From the NCBI RefSeq assembly GCF_000814845.2, contig NZ_CP010431.2:5642001-5706000 (forward strand): a stretch of DNA of 64,000 nucleotides, read 5' to 3'. Positions 50,109-60,220 of the stretch are shown piece after piece; the stretch's first letter is position 1, and each line of letters starts with the position of its first letter. Position numbers and translations under genes: made by a program. Source of the stretch: Pandoraea sputorum. Its GTDB lineage: Bacteria; Pseudomonadota; Gammaproteobacteria; Burkholderiales; Burkholderiaceae. A model generated the notes under the pieces. The model had not been told where the DNA came from. It made no database searches and saw nothing but the letters and a program-made list of their open reading frames with translations.

Positions 50109-51311
50109 ATGACAATCGTTCTGACGCCGCCATCGCCGCCACCGCCCCCCTTTTCGCGCCAGCTTTCGACGTCCCGTGCGAGAGGCAACGCACCGCCTTC
50201 GGTCGTCGGTGACTGGATCGTCAAGGTCACGCAGCAAAACGTGTTGTCGCTTGAGGAGGCCTGTGAAGTGCATTCGCTGGAGACACTCCGAACGTCCATT
50301 GCCGACGGACTACGGGCCATTAGCAACGCATGGAACAAGATCGAAAACGGGGTGAAGGTCGATGTTGACGACGTACCGCTGTCGAGGGAATTCGCGCCGA
50401 TCAACGATCTCGTCGAGCGCGTGCGTGCAGCCTCGCGGCATTACGGCGACGGTCTCGTCGCGATCGAACCTTTGATCGGAAGTCTCGAAAAAGCGATCGC
50501 GCGAATCTACCGCTCGCGTCAGGCGCCGTGGGGCTCGTGGCGCTCGATCGGCTCACAGAAGACCTTGCTGGCGTGCGATGGGCTCACCCTCAATGCAACC
50601 GCTGCGTTCACGGTCTTCTATCACCTCGAACACGCCGTGAAAGACATCTTGTCGACATTGCTCGCCGTTCAGTGCGTGGAAGCGCAAAGCGCCCCCCTTT
50701 CGCTCGAACCACCGCAAATCGGTAGCGACGCGGCAAGCGGCGATCTGCCAAAAGACGAGGATCTGATCAAAGCGCAACAGCTCGCCGTTGCCTCCCGAAG
50801 GGCGGGACGCGCGCTGGACAAGATGCGACCGATTATCGACAACGCGCTCCTTCTTGCGTCGGCCGCCATGCCCCCGGAACGACGTCGATGGAAGACGAGA
50901 ATCGCAATTCTTGTCGGCCTTTTCATTCTGTCGGCCACGCTCATCGTCGCGACGATATTGCTGCCGCAGATGTTTCCGTCACTCCTGATCATCGGCGTCG
51001 CACTGAAGATCGCATCGGGGGTTCTCAGCGGTCTTAGTCTCGTCAACAGCGTGTTCACCCTTGTCGCCTACCCGCGCAATCAGGGCTGGGCCGATATAGC
51101 GAGGTGCATTGAGAAAGTGCGAAATCTCTACGGCTCGATGAACTTGCGAATCAGAGAACAGCAGGAGGCTGTGTGCGAGCGCGAAGAGGAAATTCTGCGT
51201 CGAAGGATCAGCGACTGCGGCACCGAAATCCAGCTTGCCGCAGGCAAGCACATCGACATCATGCGCAAGCTCGATAACCTCAACGACGTGATGGCGCACG
51301 CGTCACTTTGA
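50109..51311 (+). CDS. orphan helical protein with C-terminal membrane hairpin
   Basis: A 400-residue protein that I do not recognise. Residues 1-20 are proline-rich, residues 40-260 are mostly helical and polar, and residues about 265-330 form two hydrophobic helices (IAILVGLFILSATLIVATILL and LLIIGVALKIASGVLSGLSLV). A charged, coiled-coil-like tail follows (REQQEAVCEREEEILRRR). There is no signal peptide. Codon use is visibly less GC-biased than that of neighbours. The layout of long helices with one buried hairpin is that of alpha-helical pore-forming toxins such as XaxA, but it also fits a secreted effector. A weak AAGG site precedes the ATG. Confidence 0.7.
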   Translation: MTIVLTPPSPPPPPFSRQLSTSRARGNAPPSVVGDWIVKVTQQNVLSLEEACEVHSLETLRTSIADGLRAISNAWNKIENGVKVDVDDVPLSREFAPINDLVERVRAASRHYGDGLVAIEPLIGSLEKAIARIYRSRQAPWGSWRSIGSQKTLLACDGLTLNATAAFTVFYHLEHAVKDILSTLLAVQCVEAQSAPLSLEPPQIGSDAASGDLPKDEDLIKAQQLAVASRRAGRALDKMRPIIDNALLLASAAMPPERRRWKTRIAILVGLFILSATLIVATILLPQMFPSLLIIGVALKIASGVLSGLSLVNSVFTLVAYPRNQGWADIARCIEKVRNLYGSMNLRIREQQEAVCEREEEILRRRISDCGTEIQLAAGKHIDIMRKLDNLNDVMAHASL

Positions 51312-51342
51312 TCGCGACGCTGTCGTCTGTTTCACTCACCGA

Positions 51343-51813
51343 ATGACCTTTTGGATAAGCAACGTCATGCCAGAAATCTCCAATCAGTACCCACCTCCTC
51401 ATCAATACCCCTCGTGTTCGCTGCCAGGCACGGCACGGGCGACAGCGGCCGCGATCGCCAGACGTGGATTGCTGTCGTACCGTAACAGCCAATTGCAGGC
51501 GCAAATGGCTTACGTCAGGCAGCTTCGTGCGAGTCAGGACAACGCGTTGCAGTTACTTAACCGACTCGAAGCACGGGCTGAGCAACTGATGAATCAAGGT
51601 GCCTCGTCGCATGCGCAAAGCCCGCGCCCGACCTCCTGCGCAACCTTTCGGGCGGAAATCAAACGCTGTCAGGCGGCGTTAGCGGCAGATCCGGATGGCA
51701 ATGGGTGTACGGGCTCGCCGAATACACCCCCTGCCCTGTGCCCGACGCGCAGGATCCTGATGGAGACAAGTAACGTGATGCCTGCCGATCCCGATCTCAC
51801 GCGTACGATGTAG
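51343..51813 (+). CDS. orphan small protein downstream of the helical protein
   Basis: A 156-residue protein of unknown family. It has a Tyr/Pro-rich N-terminus (SNQYPPPHQYPS), a helical middle that could form a short coiled coil (LQAQMAYVRQLRASQDNALQLLNRLEARAEQLMNQG), and a Cys- and Pro-containing tail with no clear fold. The start could also be the ATG at 51367. It lies 31 bases after the orphan gene before it, so the two are probably co-transcribed, perhaps as protein and partner or chaperone. Confidence 0.55.
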   Translation: MTFWISNVMPEISNQYPPPHQYPSCSLPGTARATAAAIARRGLLSYRNSQLQAQMAYVRQLRASQDNALQLLNRLEARAEQLMNQGASSHAQSPRPTSCATFRAEIKRCQAALAADPDGNGCTGSPNTPPALCPTRRILMETSNVMPADPDLTRTM

Positions 51814-51852
51814 CGCAGGTGTGAGAAGCGCACACGCCGTATCGAAATACCG

Positions 51853-51908
51853 CCCCAAAAAGAAACGGCCCTCCGAGGACTGACGTGCTTTCCAGTCCTC
51901 GGAGGGCC
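51853..51908 (-). terminator. rho-independent terminator of trpS
   Basis: A perfect 16-bp stem (51867-51882 with 51893-51908) and, on the minus strand, a GTTTCTTTTTGG tract. It lies about 40 bases after the trpS stop and also separates it from the convergent orphan genes. Confidence 0.9.
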
Positions 51909-51947
51909 GATCCGTCACGCGTCAAGCATCGACGCGCAACGCCTGAC

Positions 51948-52988
51948 TTACTTCTTCCAGCCCGGCGTGACGAATACCGAGCGCACGTCGTCGAGCGTCT
52001 GCGAGACCGTCTCGCGGGCGCGTTCGGTGCCCGCGCGCAGCATGTCCCACACGTAATCGGGGTTCTTCGCGTATTCCTCGCGACGCTCGCGCATCGGACG
52101 CAGCATTTCCTGCAGACGCTCTTCCAGACGCGCCTTCACCTTCGAGTCGGCCAGACCGCCGCGCACGTAGTGGTCCTTGAGCGCCTGCAGGCCTTCCTTG
52201 TCTTCGTCGAAGGCATCGAGATAGGCGAACGCGACGTTGCCTTCCAGGTGCCCCGGATCTTCGACCTTCAGGTGCAGCGGGTCGGTGTAGCACTTCTTCA
52301 CGGCCGCGCGGATTTCGTCCGGCGAGGAGGAAATGTTGATGACGTTGCCGAGCGACTTGCTCATCTTCGCCTTGCCGTCGATGCCCGGCAGACGCCCGAT
52401 CGGCGGCACGAGTGCCTTCGCCTCGGTGAGGATCTCCCGACCGGCCATGCGATTGAGGCGACGTGCGATTTCGTTCGTCTGCTCGATCATCGGCAACTGG
52501 TCCTCGCCCACGGGGACGAGCGTCGCGCGAAACGCGGTGATGTCCGCCGCCTGGCTCACGGGATACGTGAGAAAGCCCGCCGGAATGTCGCGCTCGAAGT
52601 TGCGCAGGGAGATTTCCTGCTTCACGGTCGGGTTGCGTTCCAGACGCGCCACCGTGACCAGATTCAGGTAATAGAACGTGAGTTCGGTCAGTTCTGGCAG
52701 CCAGGTCTGCACGCAGATGGTCGTGACGTCCGGGTCGATGCCGACGGCCAGATAGTCGAGCGCGACCTCGGAGACGTTGCGATGGACCTTGTCGCGGCCC
52801 TTGCCTTCGTCGTCGGTGTTGTCGGTCAGCGCCTGAGCGTCGGCGACCAGAATGAATTGCTTGTACTCGTGCTGATATGCAACACGGTTCTTGAGACTAC
52901 CGACGTAGTGGCCCAGATGCAGCGGGCCCGTCGGACGGTCACCCGTGAGGATCACCTTGCGATCCGCAGGCGCCTTCGAAACACTCAT
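51948..52988 (-). CDS. trpS: tryptophanyl-tRNA synthetase
   Basis: A 346-residue class I synthetase. The HIGH-like motif is [12 protein letters not shown] near residue 22, and [10 protein letters not shown] lies near 200. The fold and length match bacterial TrpS. The ATG at 52988 follows a GAGAGG site; an upstream in-frame ATG adds six residues without support. It charges tRNA-Trp and has no evident operon partners. Confidence 0.96.
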   Translation of the reverse strand: MSVSKAPADRKVILTGDRPTGPLHLGHYVGSLKNRVAYQHEYKQFILVADAQALTDNTDDEGKGRDKVHRNVSEVALDYLAVGIDPDVTTICVQTWLPELTELTFYYLNLVTVARLERNPTVKQEISLRNFERDIPAGFLTYPVSQAADITAFRATLVPVGEDQLPMIEQTNEIARRLNRMAGREILTEAKALVPPIGRLPGIDGKAKMSKSLGNVINISSSPDEIRAAVKKCYTDPLHLKVEDPGHLEGNVAFAYLDAFDEDKEGLQALKDHYVRGGLADSKVKARLEERLQEMLRPMRERREEYAKNPDYVWDMLRAGTERARETVSQTLDDVRSVFVTPGWKK

Positions 52989-53106
52989 TTTCCTCTCCGT
53001 AATCAAGCGTCGTTTCCGAATGGTAGCGCGTCGGCCCGATGACGGTACAGAAACCCCTCCCCCAGCACGTTGACGGTGCGGTCACACCAACGCTGTCCGC
53101 GCCATG

Positions 53107-53129
53107 AAAAACGGGGGCCGAAGCCCCCG
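53107..53129 (-). terminator. rho-independent terminator of the indolepyruvate oxidoreductase gene
   Basis: A CGGGGGC/GCCCCCG stem with a tetraloop and, on the minus strand, GTTTTTC after it. It lies 40 bases after the stop of the large gene. Confidence 0.85.
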
Positions 53130-53169
53130 CATGGTCCATCCTGTACGGTGCAATCGCCCGACTGAACGC

Positions 53170-56100
53170 TTAGCGCGACGTCACCACCGGAATGCCCTTG
53201 AGCGACTTCCCACTGCTGCGAGCGTGGGCGAGGGCCTGCTCGACGGCGTCGCCGGTGGCAGCGGTGATGCCCAGACGCCCCGCAATCGTCGCTTCGACGC
53301 GCTTGGCCATCGCCAGGTTCGCCAGCTTCACGTGCCCGTAGCCACGAATCTTCGCCGGGGCTTCGGCCAGCGCAATCGCGTCGGCCAGCGTGTCGGTCGA
53401 GAGACCGGCCAGCACGCGCTCCATCGTCGTGCGGTAGTCGGCGATCAGCTGACGCTCCATGCGACGCTCCAGCGTGTAACCGAAGACGTCGAGTGCACCG
53501 CCGCGCAAACCGCGCAGCTTCGCCATACCGCGCAGCACCGGCCACAACCACGGTCCGATCGTCACCTTCTTCGGCACACCGCCGTCCTTGCCACGGGCGA
53601 TGAGCGGCGGCGCCATGTGGAATTCCAGACGGAAGTCGCTGCCCGGCTTGCCTTCGAACGTCTCACCCAACGCATCGGTGAACGTCGTAGCGGCGTACAG
53701 ACGCGCCACTTCGTACTCGTCCTTGTACGCCATCAGACGCGAGAGCTGCTGGGCCACGGCACGCGAGAGACGTCCCGGCGCACCGGCCACACGCGTTTCC
53801 GCATCGACCACCTGCTTCACGAACGCCGTGAATTGCGAAGCGTATGCCGCGCTCTGGTACTGCGTCAGCAAGTCCACACGATGTGCGACGAGCGCGTCGA
53901 GCGTCATGTCGTCGGCGACCGGGGCATGCATCGGTGCGTGCGTCGCCTTGGCGGTCGTTTCCGTCAGCGCAGCAGGATCGCCTGCGGCAAGACGACCGAT
54001 CGCCAGCGCCAGATGGTTCATCGGCACCGCCACGTTATTCAGTTCGATGGCGCGTTGCAGCGCGTGCAGCGAGACCGGCACCAGACCCAGTTGCCACGCA
54101 TAGCCGAGCATGATGATGTTCGAGCCCATCGTGTCGCCGAGGAAGCGCTGTGCGAGTGCTTGCGCGTCGCAAGCGTCGAGCTTGTCGTTGCCCGCCGCGT
54201 GACGCATCTTCTCCAGCAGCGCCCCCGCATGCAGATTCGCATCCGGGTTCTGCACGAAGGTCGCGTTCGGAATGGCATGCGTGTTGACGACCACACGCGT
54301 GCGGTCGCGGCGCACCGTCTGCAATGCGTCGGCACTCGCGCCCACCACCATGTCGCATGCGAGCAGCACGTCGGCCTGCTGCGTGTCGATACGCACCTGA
54401 TTGAGCGCTTGCGGCGTGTTCGCGAATCGCACGAACGACAGCACCGCTCCGCCCTTCTGCGCAAAGCCCATGAAGTCGAGCACCGACGCGCTCTTGCCTT
54501 CCAGGTGCGCGGCCATCGTGATCAGCGCACCGATCGTTACCACGCCCGTGCCACCCACGCCCGTGACCATGATGTCGAACGGTGCATCGCCTGCGAGCGC
54601 CACCGGCTGCGGCAGCGCGTTCAGGCGTCCCTCGAAAGCGGCCTGATCGAATGCTGCGGCCAGCGCCTTCTTCAACTGCGCGCCCTTGACCGACACGAAG
54701 CTCGGGCAGAAGCCGTTTACGCAGGAGAAGTCCTTGTTACACGACGACTGATCGATGCGACGCTTGCGTCCCATCGCCGTTTCCACCGGTTCGACCGACA
54801 GGCAGTTCGACGCCACGCCGCAATCGCCGCAACCTTCGCAAACGGCTTCGTTGATGAACAGACGGCGATCCGGATTCGGGAATTCGTTTTTCTTGCGACG
54901 GCGACGCTTCTCGGCGGCACACGTCTGGTCGTAGATCAGCACGGTCGCGCCGGGAATCTCACGCAGTTCGCGCTGCACGGCGTCGAGTTCGCTGCGGTGA
55001 TGGAACGTCGTGCCCTTCGGGAATTGCCCTTCGTGGCCGATGTACTTCTCCGGCTCGTCGCTCACCACGACCAGTTTGGCGATGCCTTCGGCCTCCACCT
55101 GACGCGCAATCTGCGGCACGGAAATCGAGCCGTCGACCGGCTGTCCACCCGTCATCGCCACCGCATCGTTGTAGAGGATCTTGTAGGTGATGTTCGCCTT
55201 GGACGCGACCGCCTGACGAATCGCCAGCAGCCCCGAGTGGAAGTACGTGCCGTCGCCCAGATTCTGGAAGACGTGCGCACGCTTAGTGAAGTGCGAATGC
55301 GCTGCCCAGTCCACGCCCTCGCCGCCCATCTGGATCAGCCCGGTCGTATCGCGATCCATCCACGACGCCATGAAGTGGCAGCCGATGCCCGCCTGCGCGA
55401 TGGACCCCTCGGGCACCTTCGTCGACGTGTTGTGCGGGCAGCCCGAACAGAAGTACGGCACGCGGCGCACGCCGTCGGCCGCATTCGACAGGATGTCGTG
55501 CGCCACGAGATCGACCACGCGCTCACGACGGTCCAGCGTCGGACGATGCTTCGCCAGCCAGTCGGCAAACACCGGCAGCACGCGCGACGGACGCAGCTCG
55601 CCCAGCGCGGAGAGCAGCGTACGGCCTTCGGCGTCGGTCTTGCCAAGCACGACGGGACGCGTGCCCGTGGTGCGGTTATACAGGTACTGCTTGATCTGCT
55701 GCTCGACGACCGGGCCCTTCTCCTCGATGACGAGGATTTCCTTCAGCCCGGCGACGAAGGTGTCCAGACGCGACATATCCAGCGGGAACGACAACCCCAC
55801 CTTGTAAATGCGCACACCCGCCGCCGCGAGGTCGTCGACGGTGATGTCCAGACGGCGCAGCGTCTCCATCAGGTCCAGATGCGCCTTGCCGCACGTCACG
55901 ATGCCGATGTCGGCGTCGGGTGCCGGGGCAATCCACTTGTCGATGCTGTTCACGCGCGAGAAGGCACGCACGGCGTCGAGCTTGTCCGCCAGACGCGCTT
56001 CGAGCGCCAGACTCGGCAGATCGGGCCAGCGATTGTGCAGACCGCCCGCCGGTGCCACGTAGTCGAGCGGCTCGGCCCAGTCAGTGCGGATCTTGTCGAG

Positions 56101-56787
56101 ATCGACGGTGCCACGCGACTCGACCGTCTCGGAGATGGCCTTGAGGCCCGCCCACGCGCCGGAGAAACGCGACAGCGCGTAACCGTACAGACCGAACTCG
56201 ACGAGTTCGCCGATATCGGCCGGATTGAGCACCGGCATGCTCCACGACATCATCGTGAAGTCGCTCTGGTGCGGCATCGACGACGACACGCATCCGTGAT
56301 CGTCGCCCGCCACCACGAGCACGCCGCCATGACGCGAAGCGCCGTATGCGTTGCCGTGCTTGAGCGCATCGCCCGCGCGGTCTACGCCGGGGCCCTTGCC
56401 GTACCACATGCCGAACACGCCTTCGACGGTGCGCTCGGGGTCCGCTTCCACGCGCTGCGTGCCCATCACGGCCGTGCCGCCCAGTTCCTCGTTGATCGCA
56501 GGCAGGAACTTGACGCTCGCCGCGTCGAGCAGCTTCTTCGCCTTCCACAACTGTTGGTCCACGCCGCCCAGCGGCGAGCCGCGATAGCCACTGATGAAGC
56601 CCGCCGTGTTCAGGCCGCGTGCGGCGTCCAACTGGTGTTGCATCAGCAGGATGCGCACCAGCGCCTGCGTACCGGTCAGGAAAATCTGACCGCTACGCGC
56701 GGTGAGCGCGTCGGAGAGCTGGTAATCGGGATGGGCCAGGGGGTTGGCCGTGGGCGTCGCGAGGGCGGCGCGCATGGGGGCATTCAT
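53170..56787 (-). CDS. fused indolepyruvate:ferredoxin oxidoreductase (IorA-IorB)
   Basis: A 1205-residue fusion that decarboxylates aryl-pyruvates or other 2-oxo acids to acyl-CoA with ferredoxin as acceptor. The N-terminal part is the IorA pyrimidine-binding domain (ISGYRGSPLGGVDQQLWKAKKLL), followed near residue 450 by the diphosphate-binding region (YFCSGCPHNTSTKVPEGS). A cysteine-rich ferredoxin-like segment lies near 650 (CEGCGDCG, then CNKDFSCVNGFCP). The IorB domain starts near 730 (DIMVTGVGGTGVVTIGALI). It is divergent from an Lrp-type regulator, a pairing also seen with aromatic amino-acid breakdown. Confidence 0.92.
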   Translation of the reverse strand: MNAPMRAALATPTANPLAHPDYQLSDALTARSGQIFLTGTQALVRILLMQHQLDAARGLNTAGFISGYRGSPLGGVDQQLWKAKKLLDAASVKFLPAINEELGGTAVMGTQRVEADPERTVEGVFGMWYGKGPGVDRAGDALKHGNAYGASRHGGVLVVAGDDHGCVSSSMPHQSDFTMMSWSMPVLNPADIGELVEFGLYGYALSRFSGAWAGLKAISETVESRGTVDLDKIRTDWAEPLDYVAPAGGLHNRWPDLPSLALEARLADKLDAVRAFSRVNSIDKWIAPAPDADIGIVTCGKAHLDLMETLRRLDITVDDLAAAGVRIYKVGLSFPLDMSRLDTFVAGLKEILVIEEKGPVVEQQIKQYLYNRTTGTRPVVLGKTDAEGRTLLSALGELRPSRVLPVFADWLAKHRPTLDRRERVVDLVAHDILSNAADGVRRVPYFCSGCPHNTSTKVPEGSIAQAGIGCHFMASWMDRDTTGLIQMGGEGVDWAAHSHFTKRAHVFQNLGDGTYFHSGLLAIRQAVASKANITYKILYNDAVAMTGGQPVDGSISVPQIARQVEAEGIAKLVVVSDEPEKYIGHEGQFPKGTTFHHRSELDAVQRELREIPGATVLIYDQTCAAEKRRRRKKNEFPNPDRRLFINEAVCEGCGDCGVASNCLSVEPVETAMGRKRRIDQSSCNKDFSCVNGFCPSFVSVKGAQLKKALAAAFDQAAFEGRLNALPQPVALAGDAPFDIMVTGVGGTGVVTIGALITMAAHLEGKSASVLDFMGFAQKGGAVLSFVRFANTPQALNQVRIDTQQADVLLACDMVVGASADALQTVRRDRTRVVVNTHAIPNATFVQNPDANLHAGALLEKMRHAAGNDKLDACDAQALAQRFLGDTMGSNIIMLGYAWQLGLVPVSLHALQRAIELNNVAVPMNHLALAIGRLAAGDPAALTETTAKATHAPMHAPVADDMTLDALVAHRVDLLTQYQSAAYASQFTAFVKQVVDAETRVAGAPGRLSRAVAQQLSRLMAYKDEYEVARLYAATTFTDALGETFEGKPGSDFRLEFHMAPPLIARGKDGGVPKKVTIGPWLWPVLRGMAKLRGLRGGALDVFGYTLERRMERQLIADYRTTMERVLAGLSTDTLADAIALAEAPAKIRGYGHVKLANLAMAKRVEATIAGRLGITAATGDAVEQALAHARSSGKSLKGIPVVTSR

Positions 56788-57015
56788 CGGGTATCTCCTG
56801 ATCCCCGCGTCCGGCTGGCAACGTCATCGGTGTATCGACTCGCCAGCGGTGCTTCGGGGGCATTTGTTCTGTTCGTCCCGACAGCTTTGCGCATAGCGCG
56901 TGAACGTGTCGGTTATGGAAGCAGTGTATGGGGAGGCCCGAGAAAGATTTTTACTATTTCACTCCTTTCGGCGCACAATAAGAAACGTTCATTTCGCGAA
57001 AGGCGATTTAGAGAA

Positions 57016-57477
57016 ATGGAATTACTCGACAACTTTGCGCGGCAGATCCTGCGTCTGCTGCAGATCGACTCGCGCCGTTCGGCGCAGGAATTGTCTGAAA
57101 ACGTCGGCTTGTCGGCCACGCCTTGCTGGCGACGCATCAAGGACATGGAGCAAAGTGGCGTGATCCAACGCTACACGGTGCTGCTCGACCGGGAAAAGCT
57201 CGGCCTGCATGTGTGCGCCCTCGCCCACGTGCAACTCACGCGTCACACGGAAGGCGGTACGGAGCAGTTCGAACGCGAGATCCGCACCTGCCCCGAAGTC
57301 ACCGAGTGCTACAGCACCACCGGCGAGGCGGATTACATCCTCAAGATCGTGGCGCCTGACATCAAGGCGTACGACGCCTTCTTGCACGAGCACATCTTCC
57401 GCCTTCCTGCGGTTTCTAACGTTAAAACCAGCGTTGTACTGCGTGAAATCAAGTTCGATACGAGTTTGCCCATCTGA
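57016..57477 (+). CDS. Lrp/AsnC-family transcriptional regulator
   Basis: A 153-residue regulator. The N-terminal helix-turn-helix (ILRLLQIDSRRSAQELSENVGLSATPCWRRIKDME) is followed by an amino-acid-sensing RAM domain (CPEVTECYSTTGEADYILKIVAPDIKAYDAFL). The ATG at 57016 follows AGAGA. It is divergent from the indolepyruvate oxidoreductase gene and likely controls it in response to an aromatic amino acid. The 228-base gap between them is AT-rich near the regulator. Confidence 0.93.
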   Translation: MELLDNFARQILRLLQIDSRRSAQELSENVGLSATPCWRRIKDMEQSGVIQRYTVLLDREKLGLHVCALAHVQLTRHTEGGTEQFEREIRTCPEVTECYSTTGEADYILKIVAPDIKAYDAFLHEHIFRLPAVSNVKTSVVLREIKFDTSLPI

Positions 57478-57570
57478 CTTCCGTGATTTCCGCAGGCTTT
57501 CCGCAACTTCCCATGCGTTGACATTGCGCAACATCCCCTCTTGACGGACCGGAGGATCTTCGCTAAAAAT

Positions 57571-57589
57571 GCAAATGATTCTCATTTAA
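57571..57589. promoter_or_regulatory. Fur box upstream of the heme uptake operon
   Basis: GCAAATGATTCTCATTTAA matches the core of the Fur consensus (ATGAT, then TCATT) with the correct symmetry and lies about 210-230 bases before the receptor gene. Iron-dependent repression of the hmu operon is the natural reading. Confidence 0.8.
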
Positions 57590-57802
57590 GTCTTTATCCA
57601 AGCTCTTCGTCTCAAGGCCGAACATTGCGGCCGGGTGGCGTGAGATTTTTTCGCCAGCCGCGCCTGCCAGCGTGTAGTGAAGCGTCGAGAGACGCCGCTC
57701 ACACGCCGATTGCCACGAGCGCTCGCCAGCCAGCAACGGGGTTTTTTGCACTGGGAGCCAGCAGTGAAGCAGTCGTCGAGCGGCGGGGGCCGCGCCTTTG
57801 TC

Positions 57803-60220
57803 ATGTCCATGCGCCGGGAACACGGCGTCAACGGTTCAACCAGCGCCATGCATGGCGCAAGAACCGAAGCCTCGCGACGCCAACCGGCGTCCGAGTCACG
57901 CCGGCGTCTGCATCCGCTCGCAGGCGCGGTGCTTGCCGCGTTCTGGCTGCCTGCCGCTTTCGCGCAACAGGCCCCGGCCGACGGGTCGGCGCAGCCCGCC
58001 AAACCCGTCCAGTCCGCCCAGACGATGCAACTCGCGCAGGCATCGCCCAACGCACCGATCCAGCTCGCCGAAGCCAATCTGCGAGAGGTGAACGTGACGG
58101 CAACGCGCACACCGACAGCCAGCGAACGTACGCCAGCCTCGATCTCGGTCATCACCGATCAGGACATCGAGGAGCAGCAGGCGCAGGACATCAAGGAAGC
58201 GCTGCGCTACGAGCCCGGTGTGACCGTGCGTCGTGCACCGTACCGTCCGGCCTCTGCTGCTGCGAGTGGTGGTCGCGACGGTAATTCCAGCATCAACATC
58301 CGCGGCCTCGAAGGCAATCGCGTTGCGCTGTTCGAAGACGGCATCCGCATGCCTTCCTCGTACTCGTTCGGCCCGCTCGAAGCCGGTCGTGGCGACTACA
58401 TGGGCATGGACCTGCTGCGCCGCATCGAAATTCTGCGCGGCCCGGCATCGTCGCTGTATGGCAGCGACGGCCTGACCGGCGTCGTCAACTTCCTCACCAA
58501 AGATCCGCAGGACCTGCTCGACGTGTTCGGCAAGTCCACCTACTTCTCGCTGCGTCCGTATTACAACTCGATGGACCGCAGCTTCGGCACGACCGCGCAG
58601 GCCGCGTGGGGTGGCGAGCAGTGGCAAGGCATGTTGATCGTGGACGGCAACAAGGGTCACGAACTCGACGGCAAGGGCTCGAACAATTCCGCGAGCACGG
58701 CGCGCACGACGGCGAACCCGCAGGACACCAACGGCGACTCCGTCCTCGGCAAGCTCGTTTTCAAGGCCACGCCCTTCTCGACGTTCAAGCTCACGGCCGA
58801 GAACGTGCGCCGTCGCACGGATTCGGACGTGCTGTCCGCCGTCAATCCGCCCACGACGCTCGGCCTGCACACGAGCGACCGTCTGGAGCGCAACCGCGTC
58901 AGCCTCGATTACGACTTCAACGACGCCTCGCAGGCATACATCCAGAACGCACACGCGCTGGCGTACTTCCAGGACGCGAAGAACAGCCAGTACTCGTACG
59001 AAAAACGCACGGCAGGCGACCGTACGCGCGACAACACGTACAAGGAGCGCACCGTAGGCGGCTCGCTGCAAGCCGAGAGCAACTTTGTGACGGGTCCGCT
59101 CGCGCACAAGCTGGTGTACGGCACCGATGCGAGCCTGGCCTACATCACCAGCTACCGCAACGGCACCGTGCCGGGCATGGGTGAATCGTTCCCGAACAAG
59201 GCCTTCCCGGACACCAACTACACCCTCTTCGGCGCATTCCTTCAGGACGAAATCCGCTACGGCGCGCTGACCGTTACGCCGGGTATCCGCTACGACGCCT
59301 ATTGGCTCTCGCCCAAGCAAAACGACCCGCTGTACGTCTCGCAGACGGCATCGGGCGCTCGCGTGCAGCCCACGTCGTCGAACGACTCCGCCTTCTCGCC
59401 GCGCATCGCGGTGATGTATGAGATCGCGCCGTCGCTGATTCCGTACGTGCAATACGCGCGCGGCTTCCGCACGCCGACCCCCGATCAGGTCAACAACGGC
59501 TTCTCGAATCCGATCTTCGGCTACATGTCGATCGCGAATCCGAACCTCAAGCCAGAGACGAGCGACACCATCGAGCTGGGTTTGCGCGGCCGTCTGGCGA
59601 CCACGCTCGGCCCGGTGACGTACAGCACAGCCGTGTTCGCTGGCAAGTACCGCAACTTCATCTCGCAGCAGAACATCAGCGGCTCGGGCCGTCCGAACGA
59701 TCCGCTCATCTACCAGTACGTCAACTTCAGCCGCGCCAACATTCAGGGTTGGGAAGGCCGTGCGACGTGGGCGCTCAAGGGCGGCATCACGTTGCGCACC
59801 GCCATGGCATACACGCATGGCACGACCGAAGACAACGGCGCGGCGAGCCAGCCGCTCAACACCATCAACCCGTTCTCGATGGTTCTGGGTGTGCGCTACG
59901 AGCCGAACAGCACTTGGTTCGCGCAGGCCGACCTGATGTTCCAGGCCGCCAAGTCGCAAAGCCAGATCGCGAAGACGTGCACGGCCGGTACGCAGCAGAA
60001 CCAGAACTGCTGGGCGCCGCCGACCTCCATCGTGTTCGACTTGTCCGGCGGCTACCACATCAACAAGCACGCAACGGTGTACGCCGGGATCTACAACGTG
60101 TTCGACCGCAAGTACTGGAACTGGTCGGACGTTCGCAACCTCGCCGACAACTCCAACGTCAAGGACGCCTATTCGGCACCGGGCCGCAGCGTGGCTGTGA
60201 GCCTGAAGCTTCAGTACTGA
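57803..60220 (+). CDS. TonB-dependent heme/hemoglobin receptor (HmuR/BhuR type)
   Basis: An 805-residue outer-membrane receptor with a signal peptide (LHPLAGAVLAAFWLPAAFAQQ) and a TonB box-like NVTATRTP. The plug domain is SSINIRGLEGNRVALFEDGIRMP and RRIEILRGPASSLYGSDGLTGVVNF, followed by a 22-strand barrel ending in an aromatic residue (SLKLQY). The heme-receptor FRTP and NPNL boxes are present near residue 595, but no histidine lies between them. The start is uncertain: ATGs at 57803, 57809 and 57848 and a GTG at 57677 are in frame and none has a good ribosome site. Confidence 0.9.
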   Translation: MSMRREHGVNGSTSAMHGARTEASRRQPASESRRRLHPLAGAVLAAFWLPAAFAQQAPADGSAQPAKPVQSAQTMQLAQASPNAPIQLAEANLREVNVTATRTPTASERTPASISVITDQDIEEQQAQDIKEALRYEPGVTVRRAPYRPASAAASGGRDGNSSINIRGLEGNRVALFEDGIRMPSSYSFGPLEAGRGDYMGMDLLRRIEILRGPASSLYGSDGLTGVVNFLTKDPQDLLDVFGKSTYFSLRPYYNSMDRSFGTTAQAAWGGEQWQGMLIVDGNKGHELDGKGSNNSASTARTTANPQDTNGDSVLGKLVFKATPFSTFKLTAENVRRRTDSDVLSAVNPPTTLGLHTSDRLERNRVSLDYDFNDASQAYIQNAHALAYFQDAKNSQYSYEKRTAGDRTRDNTYKERTVGGSLQAESNFVTGPLAHKLVYGTDASLAYITSYRNGTVPGMGESFPNKAFPDTNYTLFGAFLQDEIRYGALTVTPGIRYDAYWLSPKQNDPLYVSQTASGARVQPTSSNDSAFSPRIAVMYEIAPSLIPYVQYARGFRTPTPDQVNNGFSNPIFGYMSIANPNLKPETSDTIELGLRGRLATTLGPVTYSTAVFAGKYRNFISQQNISGSGRPNDPLIYQYVNFSRANIQGWEGRATWALKGGITLRTAMAYTHGTTEDNGAASQPLNTINPFSMVLGVRYEPNSTWFAQADLMFQAAKSQSQIAKTCTAGTQQNQNCWAPPTSIVFDLSGGYHINKHATVYAGIYNVFDRKYWNWSDVRNLADNSNVKDAYSAPGRSVAVSLKLQY

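Noticed and set aside
53104..57477. A 1457-codon plus-strand open frame covering the antisense of the indolepyruvate oxidoreductase gene and running into the Lrp gene
   Set aside because: It is the mirror of a strongly GC-biased real gene. The translation is Arg/His-rich with no domain, and only its last 153 codons, from 57016, form a real protein.
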